From Eptesicus fuscus (taxonomy: Eukaryota; Chordata; Mammalia; Chiroptera; Vespertilionidae), in contig NC_072476.1 of the NCBI RefSeq assembly GCF_027574615.1, positions 85,676,057-85,740,056 of the forward strand: DNA of 64,000 bases. Direction: 5' to 3'. The translations under genes were made by a program, and so were the position numbers. Of the stretch, positions 1 through 10,144 are shown one piece after another. Every line of letters begins with the position of its first letter. Position 1 is the first letter of the stretch. Under the pieces are notes generated by a model. That model saw only the letters and a program-made list of their open reading frames with translations, made no database searches and had not been told where the DNA came from.

Positions 1-724
1 AGAGCCCAAGCTGAAAGGCCACAGAAGGTCACTGCTGGGGGCCTTTTGTGCCCCTGCTTCTGAAGCTGGATATAGATCCGCTTCCCTCCCACTGAGGACC
101 TCTGAGAATGGGCCCTCTGAGGGCAGCTGGCTCGTCAGCACAGGGAACACTGGATGTGGGACCCACAGTACAGTTAGAGGCCCATGACAGTGTTTTAATT
201 TATTTTTAAATAAAAAGAAATCAGGAACTTTTAGGTGGAAGACAATGTGTTAATATATAATATCAGTTTATTCATCTTCAACCAATACAGTTGTGACACT
301 CATTTTTTAACATTTATTTTCAATGGAGGGAGAGGCCCAACACCCAGGAAAGTCACCTTGTGGCCCGGGCCAAGGAGACCCTGGAGCTGCCTAAAATCCT
401 GAAATTGCTTTAAATAGAAAGTCAGAGAATTGAGGTGGCCCCTGAACCTAGGAGCTCCCCAGCCCCCCTCCCTCTCCCGGTCCCCCAGTGGACCTCGCCA
501 TCTCACATTCAGGCAGCAGGGACTCATGGCGCTCAGGCCAAGTGTCCAGAGCCCCCAAGGTGTTGACCTGAACCGCTGCGCCCTGGCGAGCAGGCAGAGG
601 CCAGAGTCAGGGCAGATGCCGCTTACCGCTCCCTGCCCCACCTGACGTCCTGGGAAGGAAAGGCCAGTACTCCCAGGCAGGCAAAGGGCAGTGGTCCGGG
701 TTGGAGCAGAGGCCAAGCAGCCCC
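1..724. other. Unique sequence, no gene recognised
   Basis: No repeat family and no recognisable protein. There is an AT-rich patch around 190-330, and GC content rises towards the CpG-rich patch that follows. Reading frames here on both strands are proline, serine and arginine rich and match nothing I know. Confidence 0.5.
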
Positions 725-740
725 CTACTCACCTCGTAAG
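724..740 (-). other. Candidate 5' splice site (minus strand)
   Basis: On the minus strand the sequence reads CTTACGAG then GTGAGTAG, a near-perfect U1 match with the exon ending at 733. The upstream sequence on that strand is the CpG-rich patch, as expected for a first exon. Single donor motifs occur by chance, so the CpG context is the main support. Confidence 0.3.
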
Positions 741-1012
741 GGGCGCAAGGGGCTTCCCTTTCTGCGCGCTGCTGTTTGGCTTCTGAGGATCCCGCGGGGT
801 CTCTGATCCCTAATCCATTTATCCGGCGTCCTGAGCGCTGGGGCTGAATGCGGAGACACAATGGCCTGGGCTGCAACAGGAGGCTGGTGGGGGAAAGGGG
901 ATACCCAGCGAGGCCCCGCCTCCGGATTCCGACCACCTCTCCCCCATCCCCACCGTCCGTCAGTCCCTGCTGGTGCGGGGTCCGGGCTGGGTGGCAGAAA
1001 TCACGCTTACAG
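725..1012. promoter_or_regulatory. CpG-rich patch, candidate small CpG island or promoter
   Basis: About twenty CpG dinucleotides fall within roughly 290 bases, while the rest of the window is strongly CpG-depleted. This is what is left when DNA stays unmethylated in the germ line, as at promoters and some enhancers. A consensus splice donor lies just outside the patch on the minus strand (733/732) and another about 130 bases away on the plus strand (1143/1144), so a bidirectional noncoding promoter is possible. No TATA box stands out. A GC-rich enhancer or CNE is the alternative. Confidence 0.45.
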
Positions 1013-1135
1013 TGTAAATCATCTAAACGGAAGGGCCCTTATTCTTTATTCCTTCTACTTCAAACTGCCCTGTGGACTAGGGAAGGAGCGCACTCCATTT
1101 CTCTGCTGCTCGTTTGCAGTTTCAGCCGAGGTGTT

Positions 1136-1150
1136 CCTGGGGGGTGAGTT
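1136..1150 (+). other. Candidate 5' splice site (plus strand)
   Basis: The plus strand reads CCTGGGGG then GTGAGTTG, a good donor match with the putative exon end at 1143, on the other side of the CpG-rich patch from the minus-strand donor. The open frame running through it (from about 861) resembles no known protein, so any transcript would probably be noncoding. Confidence 0.25.
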
Positions 1151-1155
1151 GGCGG

Positions 1156-1181
1156 AGTGGGGGTGGGGGGGTGGGGACGGG
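1156..1181 (+). other. G-run cluster with G-quadruplex potential
   Basis: Four or more G-runs of three or longer, separated by single T or AC spacers, lie next to the CpG-rich patch. This satisfies the usual G-quadruplex pattern. Such motifs are common near CpG-island promoters. Confidence 0.5.
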
Positions 1182-1319
1182 CTCCTCCTGCCCCCGACAC
1201 AGGACACCCAGCAACAACCCAGCTCGTCTTTCTTCAGTGTCCTTCCCTGTTTGCTTGTTTGTAGTCGTTGTTATAGGTTTGCTTGTTACTGAATTTTAAA
1301 CGTATGCTTAATTGCCAGG

Positions 1320-1480
1320 TTCTGGGTTAGCTCCAGCAATGTCTGAAAATATTAAATACATCGAGGAGATGGTGGGCAAGAGAAATTAAAAAGGTGCTCC
1401 ATGCACGGAATGTTAAAAAGATCCTACAATGAAGTGATTAACATTTTTATGAATAAAATTAATCACACATTAACTCCGCA
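1320..1480. other. Candidate conserved noncoding element
   Basis: Not repeat-like. It holds several homeodomain-type words (ATTAAAT, TTTTATGAATAAA, ATTAATCACACATTAA) in a mixed-composition block. The texture resembles developmental enhancers. Inference only; conservation was not tested. Confidence 0.35.
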
Positions 1481-2358
1481 GCCAGCACCTCTGAAAGGCA
1501 GCCCCTTTCTTACACCCACGAGCTGGGGGCGCCTTGGCCCAGTGCAACCCCCAGCCACAGGCAATTGCAGATATTTATGAGAGGACAATCAGGGATAGAT
1601 ACCTAAATGTGAGGCAAGGGAAACAAAACCTCCAAAAACACCAACACTACACGTGGGGCAACATTAAAAAAGCAACGGCCTTTTTTTATTTTTAGCAAAC
1701 CCTCCATTGAAACAGGCCACTCCCATGCTCAGACGTGCAGGTGGGATGGTGTGGACCTGGTCATGGAGGGCAGCAGAAGGTAACCTGGGACACAAGGCTG
1801 AGCCCCAGGGCCCCCCTCTGGGGCCCTCATCCTGGGCCAAGCTTCTGGCAAAGTGAGTCAAATGAGAGGGCGGACCTTCTGCATTATTAAAATTTCCACT
1901 CTTCCAGGTAATAAAGTGCGATTCCTGCTCTCTGGACTCCTCTTTCTCTCTCTCTCTCTCTCCTTTCTAATCTCTTGCCACTGTGGTTTTGGGAGGGTTC
2001 CAGCAGGCTGTACAAAGGGACGCGCAGGCATCTGAAGTGTCTGTCACTCGGCAGCTGTGGCAGAGGCGCGCCATTGCCATTTTGCGGGGGCTCCCAGCTC
2101 ATGTGCGCAGCAGAAGGTGAATCAAAGCCCCCGCTTCCTCAGCCCCACGCATTCCTCACTGTGGTGGCAAAGCTCTGAGCTCCGAGAACCAACAGAACCA
2201 CGGGCCCTGTTTGAGTTGATATATTAATATTTACTGAGGATTTGCAAGGTCGGGACTAAATGTCAGCAGATTGCTGGGGCAGTCCTGTGGGGAATAATTA
2301 AACAAATCTCCCAGCAGTTCAGCCTCTTAACATCTTTATTAATCTCCCCCCACCCATT

Positions 2359-2359
<1 letters not shown>
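1481..2359. other. Unique sequence, possible further CNE blocks
   Basis: No gene or transposon seen. Contents are a short CT tract near 1945-1965, a GGCGCGCC octamer near 2066 in a block keeping several CpGs (2030-2110), and an AT-rich block at 2210-2345 with TAAT-core words. The two last blocks could be CNEs. Confidence 0.35.

Positions 2360-2398
<39 letters not shown>
2360..2398. repeat. (AC)n microsatellite
   Basis: About 19 uninterrupted AC units. Confidence 0.97.
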
Positions 2399-2400
<2 letters not shown>

Positions 2401-2439
2401 CTGAAAGAGTATGCAGAAATATTGCTTTTACACAACCTT

Positions 2440-3070
2440 AGAGAAAATTCAGAATCAGGGTGATAGTGAATAAAGTGCTGTGCGGTGGAGGTTTGCTCTT
2501 GGCCCCTCCCAGGCAGATGTTCCAGAGGAGGGAAGGCTCTGATGTGCGAATTACAGCCAAGCGGTTGTCATTCTCACCTGCCCCTCAATCAGGTTTATCC
2601 CGACCAATTTGCCAAACACAATCACACTGTTTCTGTGATTTGATCCTCACCCGCGGTCCACTCTGCTGGCTACGGAGGCCTGCCTCCTTTAACGTGATTA
2701 CAGCATGCACTTTACTACAAGTTGGACAATTCTCTTTAATAAGCCTCATAATTAGTGTTGGGATGCCTCATTACAAGCCATAGCCTGTAGCAGTCCTAGG
2801 CCAAGCGGACCTGCGCAATCTGATTTATTTTTTATCAGGCAGCAGGAGCTGTCTGGAGTTTTTGTTTGTATAATGGGGACCCGCACCAGGCCCCGAGTGT
2901 AAAAACACCACCAGGAAATTAATTGCTTCTGTGTGGATCCACTGCAGATGGGTCCTGTTGATCAGAATGGTTATATTTTTGACTTGGCTATCCTGCGGTG
3001 AGTTGTTAAAAAATAAAACGAAAGCCAGCAATGCAAACATATTAGCATCAATATAGATTCAGTCTGGCGT
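2440..3070. other. Candidate conserved noncoding element cluster
   Basis: Two non-repetitive blocks (about 2450-2800 and 2820-3070) combine AT-rich homeodomain words (CTTTAATAAG, CATAATTAG, GAAATTAATTGC) with retained CpGs. A single-copy, motif-dense texture next to a CpG-rich patch suggests developmental enhancers. No frame in it resembles a protein. Confidence 0.4.
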
Positions 3071-3478
3071 AATTGAAAACACGGGCTTCTGAGGAGGCTG
3101 GGCAGGGAAAGTCCACATTTCTGGTGAGACCTGTTCCTTCCTGTCCTCTGTCAGAGAGTCCGAATTTATTTGTTTATATGTGCATGTATTTATTTATTGC
3201 TTCTCAGTGGGACTGCCTCCCTGCAGACATGTGGCTGGAATTGCAATTGGTTTCTGACGGAAAGATCTACTCGGAGTCACAAACACCCACTGCAGGGGGA
3301 ATCCCCCCACCCCACGCCTGACATTAAGGCCTCTGGTTGAGGTCGGTGGTTTGGTGCTCTCGTAACCGTGTGGGGACACCAAGAGAAAGGTGGGCCTCAC
3401 CTGTTCATCCAGGCTCCACCTGCAGGGGCCTCAGGTGGCCTTGGGTGGTCAGGGCTTGTGTGCACTCTGTGTTTGCGT

Positions 3479-3479
<1 letters not shown>
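3071..3479. other. Unique sequence, nothing recognised
   Basis: No gene, exon or transposable element recognised. Confidence 0.5.

Positions 3480-3522
<43 letters not shown>
3480..3522. repeat. (TG)n microsatellite
   Basis: About 21 uninterrupted TG units. Alternating purine-pyrimidine DNA of this length can adopt Z-DNA. Confidence 0.97.
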
Positions 3523-3523
<1 letters not shown>

Positions 3524-4531
3524 CGTGTGACTAAGCTGAGTGGACGGATCTTTGCCATATGCTCTCCCGGCTCAGATATAAATAAATGAAGAAGGCGTCC
3601 TTCCTTCTCTCTGCCCTTTCATCAGACCTCTTGATCCCTAAATTCTGATGAGGTTGCAAATGACTCCTCCAACTGAGAACAGTGTAAGGATATTTTTAGA
3701 CCAATCAGCCCCTGAGTTAGAATTTGTCACTGTGTCACTGTATGTTCTGTTCTTGGCGCTGGGCAGTTAATTGCTGGCTATTCCAAGTGGATGGATCACT
3801 GTCACTGTGGTAGGTTTGGGTCTCATATACACCCCCCACCCCCGTTTTTTTCCCTAAAGGAGGTTCATGAGTTTCTCTCTCTGAATCCTTTTTGAGGCTC
3901 TTAGAGCTCAGCAGTCTGGTTTTCTTGTTCAGCTCAGCATTGGGATGGGGTTTATAAATTTTCAGCTCTTATAATTCTGCAGACAACACCTTATTTATGG
4001 GAAAAAGTAATGTAATGATGATAGTGAGACGTTTTTGTTTAGGAAAATAACTGTTTCATATGCAAAAGTACACCATGCTCTTGACTTTCTGTGTGCACAC
4101 AGAAGCATCAGGTGTTTCTGCAGCAGTGAGAACAGATATGCAAAGTCCTGTGGATGGGAGGATGCTAGTGCTCTCTCGGAATGCTGTGACACACGAGGTT
4201 ACAATGGTCTCATGGCCCAGGTAGGCCTGGGCTCCCAGAATTCAGGAATCACGTGGTCTGATGAAAGGGCAGAGAGAAGGAAGGTCACCTTCATTTATAT
4301 CTGAGTTGTAGAGCAGCCCAGAGACCAAACAACAACGATCTGTCCACTGGGCTTAGTTACACGTGGAACACACATGGGACTACACGAGGTTTGCCTGCCC
4401 AGGAATCCCTTGCTTGTTTTCCTGAGAACACAGAGGGTGAGGCCTGACTGGCACCACCTCCCCAGGTCCAGACAGAAAACCCAGGGCAACCTACAGGGAT
4501 CTGATTGGTGAGCTCAGGATGCTGCCCTGGA
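3523..4531. other. Unique sequence, nothing recognised
   Basis: No gene or clear repeat. Some AT-rich motif-dense stretches (3660-3780, 3940-4060) could be weakly conserved. Confidence 0.45.
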
Positions 4532-4571
4532 GGTGTGTGTGTGTGTGTGCGTGTGCGTGTGTGTGTGTTGT

Positions 4572-4636
<65 letters not shown>
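4532..4636. repeat. Compound (TG)n-(GA)n microsatellite
   Basis: An interrupted TG tract (4532-4596, with a few GC and TT interruptions) runs directly into about 20 uninterrupted GA units. The GA part is a mirror-repeat purine tract (possible triplex DNA) and the TG part is Z-prone. Confidence 0.97.
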
Positions 4637-4637
<1 letters not shown>

Positions 4638-5571
4638 CAAGCAAGCAGCCTAGAACTGTGTCTCCTTCTGGGTGGAGCCCTCGCTTGGAGAAACACCATA
4701 TGGATCCTAAGCTGTGTAAATAGTTTCTCTTAAAGAATCAGCTGCAAAAGCCTCTAGAGTCACCTTTCCTGGTTCATTAACACTTGGACCTGGCCTAGAA
4801 CAGACCTTTCTAAAGGATTGCAGAACCAAACAAGTTCATCTGTAATGATAAGAATTATCCATGCTCTCAGAGGGAGGCAGTCCTCTGGGGCATCATGCAC
4901 TGCCTCTTTGCAGATCCTTTGGGGCCACATTGGTCACCACAAACACACCCATCACTGTGGAGAGCTGCCTGAGAATAGCAGATCTTTCCCGACATCCCAC
5001 TGTGTCTATGGCCAGCAGTGCCATTTATTAGTTCCCAGCTGTAAAAATGAAAACACTGCAATGTTACCTGCCCCTGCTAATGGCGAGGACTTAATGGCAG
5101 TTCGACATTCCTTACACAGCAGCAGCACTCTGGGCCCTCGAGTCTCTAGACAGTCCATTCCATGGCTCTCACCTTAATTTGAGGGTTGCTGATTATTTGC
5201 GCATATACTTAACCTTTATCTGTGCATAACATTTTCCCTTTTTACTATTCATGCAGTTGACAATTCAAAAGGTAGATGGCAGTTGCCCCAGACATAGCTA
5301 AAGGATGTGTGTGTGTGAGTTTCTTACTTGGTCACAACCAAGCTGAGAATGTTTGATGGAAAGCAGTTGTAAGGGGCACCCAGGGTTACAGAGTGACAAC
5401 CTCCTGTTGCAGTGTCATCTGAGTGCAAGAGGCGGGCCGAGAGCTGATCACAGCTGGCCTAATGGAAGGACGAGACCCTCCCAAGGAGAAGCCAAGATGG
5501 AAAGTTTATTAAATCCCTGCACCCACTCTCCTCAATACCCCCTCACCCTCATTTAAAAAATAAAGATGAAG
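4637..5571. other. Unique sequence, nothing recognised
   Basis: No gene, exon or transposable element recognised. The AT-rich stretch 5170-5290 is motif-dense but otherwise unremarkable. Confidence 0.45.
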
Positions 5572-5715
5572 AGCACTGACCAGTGTGGCTAACTGGTTAG
5601 AGTGTCAGCTCCACACTCCAAAGGGTCTCGGGTTTGATTCACAGTCAAGGTCATGTACCTGGGTTGCAGGTTCCATCACTGCCCAGGTCTGGGTGCATGC
5701 ATGAGGCAACCAATT

Positions 5716-5760
<45 letters not shown>

Positions 5761-5816
5761 CCCCCTGCCACCTCCCTTCCACTCTCTCTAAAAAAAAATC
5801 AATGGAAAATATATCC
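5572..5816 (+). mobile_element. VES-type SINE (tRNA-derived, bat), plus orientation
   Basis: The order is a tRNA-related head with an A-box-like word (TGGCTAACTGG, 5587-5597) and a B-box-like word (GGTTTGATTCA, about 5630-5640), the VES body, a long internal CT tract (5717-5757), and an A-rich tail ending near 5816. VES SINEs are transcribed by RNA polymerase III and mobilised by L1. This copy is diverged, and I saw no clean target-site duplication. It is the only plus-strand VES in the window. Confidence 0.85.
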
Positions 5817-6785
5817 ACTGGTGAGAATTAACAAAAACAAACAAACACGGAGAAAAATTTCTTGGCCAAGTTTGAAACTAGCTTAATCTTTAGAGACTGA
5901 CCTTCATTTTCTCTGGGGAAATACTTCTTCACATCACTGAGAAAGAAGTTGTTTTTTAACTTTAAGAAAGATCCCAAATCTCAGACATCAAATATCTGTT
6001 AAAAACAAACACCATTTTGATAGGCTACGTATAAATGAATCAGAAACATGTGGCTTTGATTTTCCTTAAAAGGCTTACTTTGAACCCCAAATATTTTTAG
6101 AAAGTTTGAGGTGTTCAAACACTGTGCAGTTGGGCACACCCAGCCATAATTTAAGGGGATGGACTCAATGCACATGTTTCTGATCTATTTACAATTATCA
6201 GAGTCAGCTCTTCATTTTGAATCGCTTTTGATGTGCAGGAATGCCTCTGAGGCTTCAGAAATCTCTCTGCTCTCTCTTCCCGCCAGCAGCCAGCAGCCAG
6301 CAGCCGAAGGGTGCGTCTCCTGAGTGTCACATGCCCCCTTAGCCTGACATCCCACATTGCACGTCTTTAACTCACGCATTTCAGGAAGTATCAATCTGGT
6401 AAAAATGCCTTTTTCATGTTAAGAACATGTTAATCTTGGAAGAAGAGGTGAGGAACTGCCAGGGCTGTTGACCTCTGATGTGGGGGTGACGGTCATCATC
6501 ATTCAGATAGACACAAACACTCTCTGGAAATTCCACTGGTGGATAGAATTTCGCCGATGTAATTCCCGTTTTGGTAAGCCAGAGATCAGTGCTGGGGCCA
6601 AGTGCTATGGTAGAAGCGATTCATATGATGGGTAATTAAAACCTAGGCTACCATTGTGCAGCCCTGAGCAGATGACTTCCAAATGCCTTCCCGGGTGTGC
6701 CTGTCAGCCAGACACACAAACACAGGCAAGCAGAGGAGACAGTGGTGAACTTGGGGTATCAAAACTCAGGAGTACAAACTATTAT
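5817..6785. other. Unique sequence, nothing recognised
   Basis: No gene or clear repeat. There is a short CAGCAGC-type run at about 6287-6305. Confidence 0.45.
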
Positions 6786-6960
6786 GAATGTCAGAATTCC
6801 TGACATTTAACGAGCAATTGCTGGGTGCCAGGTGCTACTTATAGTTTATGTGCAGTAGAAGATTTAATCGCTGATGAGGCAGTGAGGTTAGAGTTAGTAT
6901 CTACTGAATTCGAACAGTGAGGAGACTAGGGTGATGAAGCACCTCAAAGCCCAGGTTTCT
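6786..6960 (-). repeat. MIR fragment, minus orientation
   Basis: On the plus strand it has the antisense MIR order: a poorly preserved GTGCCAGGTGCTA word, then a degraded 'gaggagactaggg ... agcacctcaaagcccaggtt' segment. MIRs are old tRNA-derived SINEs shared across mammals. The copy is heavily diverged. Confidence 0.5.
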
Positions 6961-7646
6961 CACCACCCTCTGTGCTGCCCGAATGCACCCCCTCCACTAG
7001 AATAGGAGAAGGTTCTGGCTCTTCCCACCCTTCCCAGGTTTTAGGGCTCTTTTACTTTGGAAACTGTCCCGTGATGTGTACCTCCATCTGGAAGAGCTTC
7101 CTGTTCCATGATCAACCTCCATTACCCTCAGACCTTCCACTAATCCCTAGGGGTGGAGCTGGTCCATCCCAAAGCCAGTGTCTTCAAAATCTGGTTGTAA
7201 TTTTTCTGGCATCAGTAGGCAATGCTATTTTGTTCTTACGGATGTCTTTTTTATGCCTAAATAGGACAAGCTGGCATGTCATGTCCCACATTCTGTCTGT
7301 GGGGAAGAAGTCACTTGTTTTTCACAGACACAGCCATTTGCAGCAGGGTGTCCATGGTTCTGAAAGCTGTGCAATCCCTCCCAGCTTCCTGGTTCCCGGG
7401 TCTCCTTTCCGCTGAGGCTAAGGATTCTGCTTTCCTCCAGGCCCCCTCCCTGTCTCTTTGCCTCTCTCTCCCAACCCTCCTGTGGCTTCTGTCACACCAG
7501 CAGAGCATCCCTGAGTGTGTCCAGGCTGGTCCCAAGGCTTCGGGGGAGCCAGTGAGTGCAGACCATGGGCTCCGAGGAGGTGGAGGCACAGCCTATCCAC
7601 CCCAGGACTGTAAGTTGTGTGCTGTGATGTGAGAGATCTACTGAAA
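6961..7646. other. Unique sequence, nothing recognised
   Basis: No gene or repeat recognised. The open frames here share no motif with a known family. Confidence 0.45.
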
Positions 7647-7654
7647 TTCTAAAC

Positions 7655-7880
7655 CAGTGATGGTGAACCTATGACACGTGTGTCAGCACTGACACGCGTA
7701 GCCATTTCTGATGACACGCGGCCGCATGCCGAGGATGAAACATTTGCTGCTCCTGAGGATGAAACATTTGCGACTAGAGTCTTGGAGTTAGTTTTTTCCT
7801 CAAAGTGACACACTACCCGAGTTATGCTCAGTTTTTTGGCGAAGTTTGACACACCAAGCTCAAAAGGTTGCCCATCACTG
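7655..7880. mobile_element. Non-autonomous hAT DNA transposon with intact 8-bp TSD
   Basis: A 226-bp element is flanked on both sides by the identical octamer TTCTAAAC (7647-7654 and 7881-7888). An 8-bp duplication is the hAT hallmark. Its termini are imperfect inverted repeats: CAGTGATGGTGAACCT on the left, and CAGTGATGGGCAACCT when the right end is read on the minus strand. It is CpG-rich and contains a GCGGCCGC site and an internal 17-bp direct repeat (about 7732-7772). The perfect TSD and surviving CpGs indicate a young insertion, consistent with recent hAT waves in vespertilionid bats. It is far too short for a transposase, so it was mobilised in trans. Confidence 0.93.
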
Positions 7881-7947
7881 TTCTAAACAGTACCTCAATT
7901 TTAAGTGCTTATAATTTACTGAAATGAAGTGTGTATGTGACATTTGC

Positions 7948-7949
<2 letters not shown>

Positions 7950-7994
<45 letters not shown>

Positions 7995-7996
7995 CC
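7950..7996. repeat. (TG)n-(CG)n tract, Z-DNA-prone
   Basis: About 18 TG units run straight into GCGCGCGCGC. The joined alternating purine-pyrimidine tract with a CG core is the classic most favourable Z-DNA sequence. Confidence 0.95.
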
Positions 7997-8085
7997 CGTG
8001 GTGGCCTGGGGAAGGTGCAGAAGAGGAGGGAAGGGTCAGCATTGCCAATGTGATCTGTGTAGCTGCCAACCTCATAGTTTAAGCT

Positions 8086-8178
8086 CACACCCCATATTTA
8101 TCAGAGTGGAGTTGTGTTTACCTGGAGAAGCCCACACCCCATATTTATCAGAGTGGAGCTGTGTTTACCTGGAGAAAG
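8086..8178. repeat. 47-bp tandem duplication (two copies)
   Basis: Two adjacent copies of a 47-bp unit beginning CACACCCCATATTTATCAG start at 8086 and 8133. They differ by a single T/C within the shared body. Near identity points to a recent replication-slippage or microhomology event. Confidence 0.93.
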
Positions 8179-9729
8179 TTTTATATCCCAAACTTTCTGT
8201 CTCATATTCATAGACTCCTGGTACAAAAGCCTCAGTTTAAAGGTAGGAGAATGAATCCCACAAGGTCAAGTGAACATTCTCTGGACCCACAAATCTCTGT
8301 CTGAGGATGTTGAGAAGGAAGAAGGTGCAATCAGTGTAAGCATGTGAACCTTGTACAAGGACACCTGAGGCCCTGTGTCAGCACATCCCACAGGACTTCA
8401 GGAGGTGGAGATACCTGCATTGACCAGAGAGGCGGAAGCCAGGGATATGTGGAGTGAAGTGGGTGTAGCAGCAGAGCCAGCTGCTGCCTCCTGGTCTCAG
8501 GGCTTGGCTCACGCACTGCAGACTCAACTTTTACCTCAAGTGGACACACCTAGTCCTCTTGTCCTGGGGTCAGCCTCCATCCCCCGTGACTGGCATGATC
8601 CATCAGGCAGTCGTCATTTCAGTTAGAATTGGGCCGGAGTGGCTGCCATCTGTGTCATCTCTGCCTCCTGGCCTCCCAGCGCCTCCCTACCTGGTTGACT
8701 TTGTTGTTACGATGCTGACTCACCATCACTGTGGTCCAGATCCAGACAACACCATCTCTGTGCCCAATGCATGTGAGCAGCTTCTTTTCCTGAAATCCTG
8801 AGCCTCCGGGACATTCTCAGACAGACTTCACACGAGCTTCTGAAATCCATCCAGCTCATAGCAACTGCTTTGTTTCTGGATCAGTCCCGGGCTTGGTATC
8901 TAAATGTGTTCCGAGACCTGTGGTGCTTTGCTTTTCCTCTGAGACCCAGACCTCCTCAGGTGGGACATTTCTGCAGAGCAGCCAGTTGGTGCCATGGAAG
9001 GGATCTTGGGTACGAGTGACGACACCAGTTTCCTCATCATGTCTAGTTGTACTTTGTGCTAAGTGGCTTTAAGATGGTTTTGTAGAGTCCTGTATTCAAG
9101 AACAATGCTGGCTTTAGCGTAAACACTTCATTTTGGTGGCAGGAGAGGTGGTAATGAGGGGAACAGAATGTGAGAACAGTGAGTTCCAAGTGACCGAAAT
9201 TACAGAGGCAAGGAGCTCCCTGGGAGCCACGTGGAGCTAAGTGAGAGGTGTGTGGAGGCAGCAAGTGAATGGCCTCCTCCCCTAGGGCACTCCCTTCCAC
9301 AGTGTTTATCTTTCAAACGCCATACTCCTTTCCACTTCACTTCACGTGCTTCCTTCTCTTAGTATTTTGCTTTCTGGGCCCGTTGCAGAGCATTCTGAGG
9401 GATTTCCCTGGTTTTAAACATGAACACATGACTGGAGACAACACCGTTGATTTCACTCCAGCAGCCTGTGTGCTTCCATGTTGGAGCAGATGGGGCCCAT
9501 TCTGTGGTAGCTGTCCAAGAGCCTGCGGTGGTCGGCCCACTTTCTACTGGTGAGAAACACATTACATGTAATTTGTTACTTGCATTTTGCCCTTTCATCC
9601 ATCCTGAGAGCATCAGTCAGCCAAGCGACTGCCGTCCCCCAGGGCCTGGGAGAGAGAGGTTTGCGGGGGCTCTTGCTGATACAGCATTCCTGTGGGTGTG
9701 GGGATGGCTTCCTCTTCGCATCCATGAAA
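8179..9729. other. Unique sequence, nothing recognised
   Basis: No gene, exon or clear transposable element found on either strand. Several open frames of 60-125 codons overlap on both strands and none resembles a known family. Confidence 0.45.
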
Positions 9730-9965
9730 TACTTTAAAAATAAGAACAACTGGGGATTCTGTTCTTCCAAGACTAGTCTCAAATCCCTCTGGTTAATGCC
9801 ATCGGTGAAAACAATTAACTTCTGTATATTTCAGGATATAGGCAGGACCTTGTCGGAATCTTATTTAATTATGTGCTATATTAATGTTATATTGATTATG
9901 TTATTGCCTGTAAATCCAGTTGCTTAATAAACTTGCAGTCATTTCTCAATAAAGTTGTGTTTGCA
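9730..9965. other. Candidate conserved noncoding element
   Basis: An AT-rich, non-repetitive block with dense TAAT and ATTA words and a repeated AATAAA near its right end. It could be an enhancer, or the 3' UTR end of an unrecognised transcript (see the polyadenylation motif pair inside it). Confidence 0.35.
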
Positions 9966-9966
9966 G
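9926..9966 (+). other. Polyadenylation-like motif pair
   Basis: Two AATAAA hexamers (9926-9931 and 9948-9953) are followed at once by a GT-rich downstream element (GTTGTGTTTG). This is the textbook layout of a mammalian cleavage and polyadenylation site. No gene leading into it is recognised, so it may be fortuitous. Confidence 0.25.
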
Positions 9967-10144
9967 TCAGTTAATGGGTATCTGGGGGCAGACAGCTATG
10001 CGCAGGGGGTGTGGGCACTAAGAAAAATCGTCCTAGGGCCGAAAACCATAGGAACCAACAGAGAAAGTCAGTTATTCAATGTATGTGTAGGAATGCATGG
10101 ATGCATAGGTATATAGTTGGATTAAGTAAAAGGGAAAAGTAGAG

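Noticed and set aside
300..1299. Overlapping long frames on both strands around the CpG-rich patch as protein-coding exons
   Set aside because: Composition is that of GC-rich chance frames, several overlap on opposite strands, and none resembles a known protein. Only the splice-donor and CpG context was kept.
4357..4733. Frames made of repeated His-Thr, Cys-Val, Ser-Leu or Arg-Glu
   Set aside because: Translations of TG/CA and GA/TC microsatellites (also at 2.4, 3.5, 5.7, 8.0, 26.3, 51.5 and 61.5 kb).
7649..7852. Minus-strand frame within the hAT element as a transposase piece
   Set aside because: Only about 68 codons, no RNase-H-like catalytic signature, and the element is too short. Best read as noncoding sequence of a non-autonomous element.
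9550..9927. 125-codon frame ending at the AATAAA pair as a gene
   Set aside because: No domain, no signal for a preceding exon, and an AT-rich hydrophobic end typical of translated noncoding AT-rich DNA. The polyadenylation motifs were kept only as a low-confidence site.
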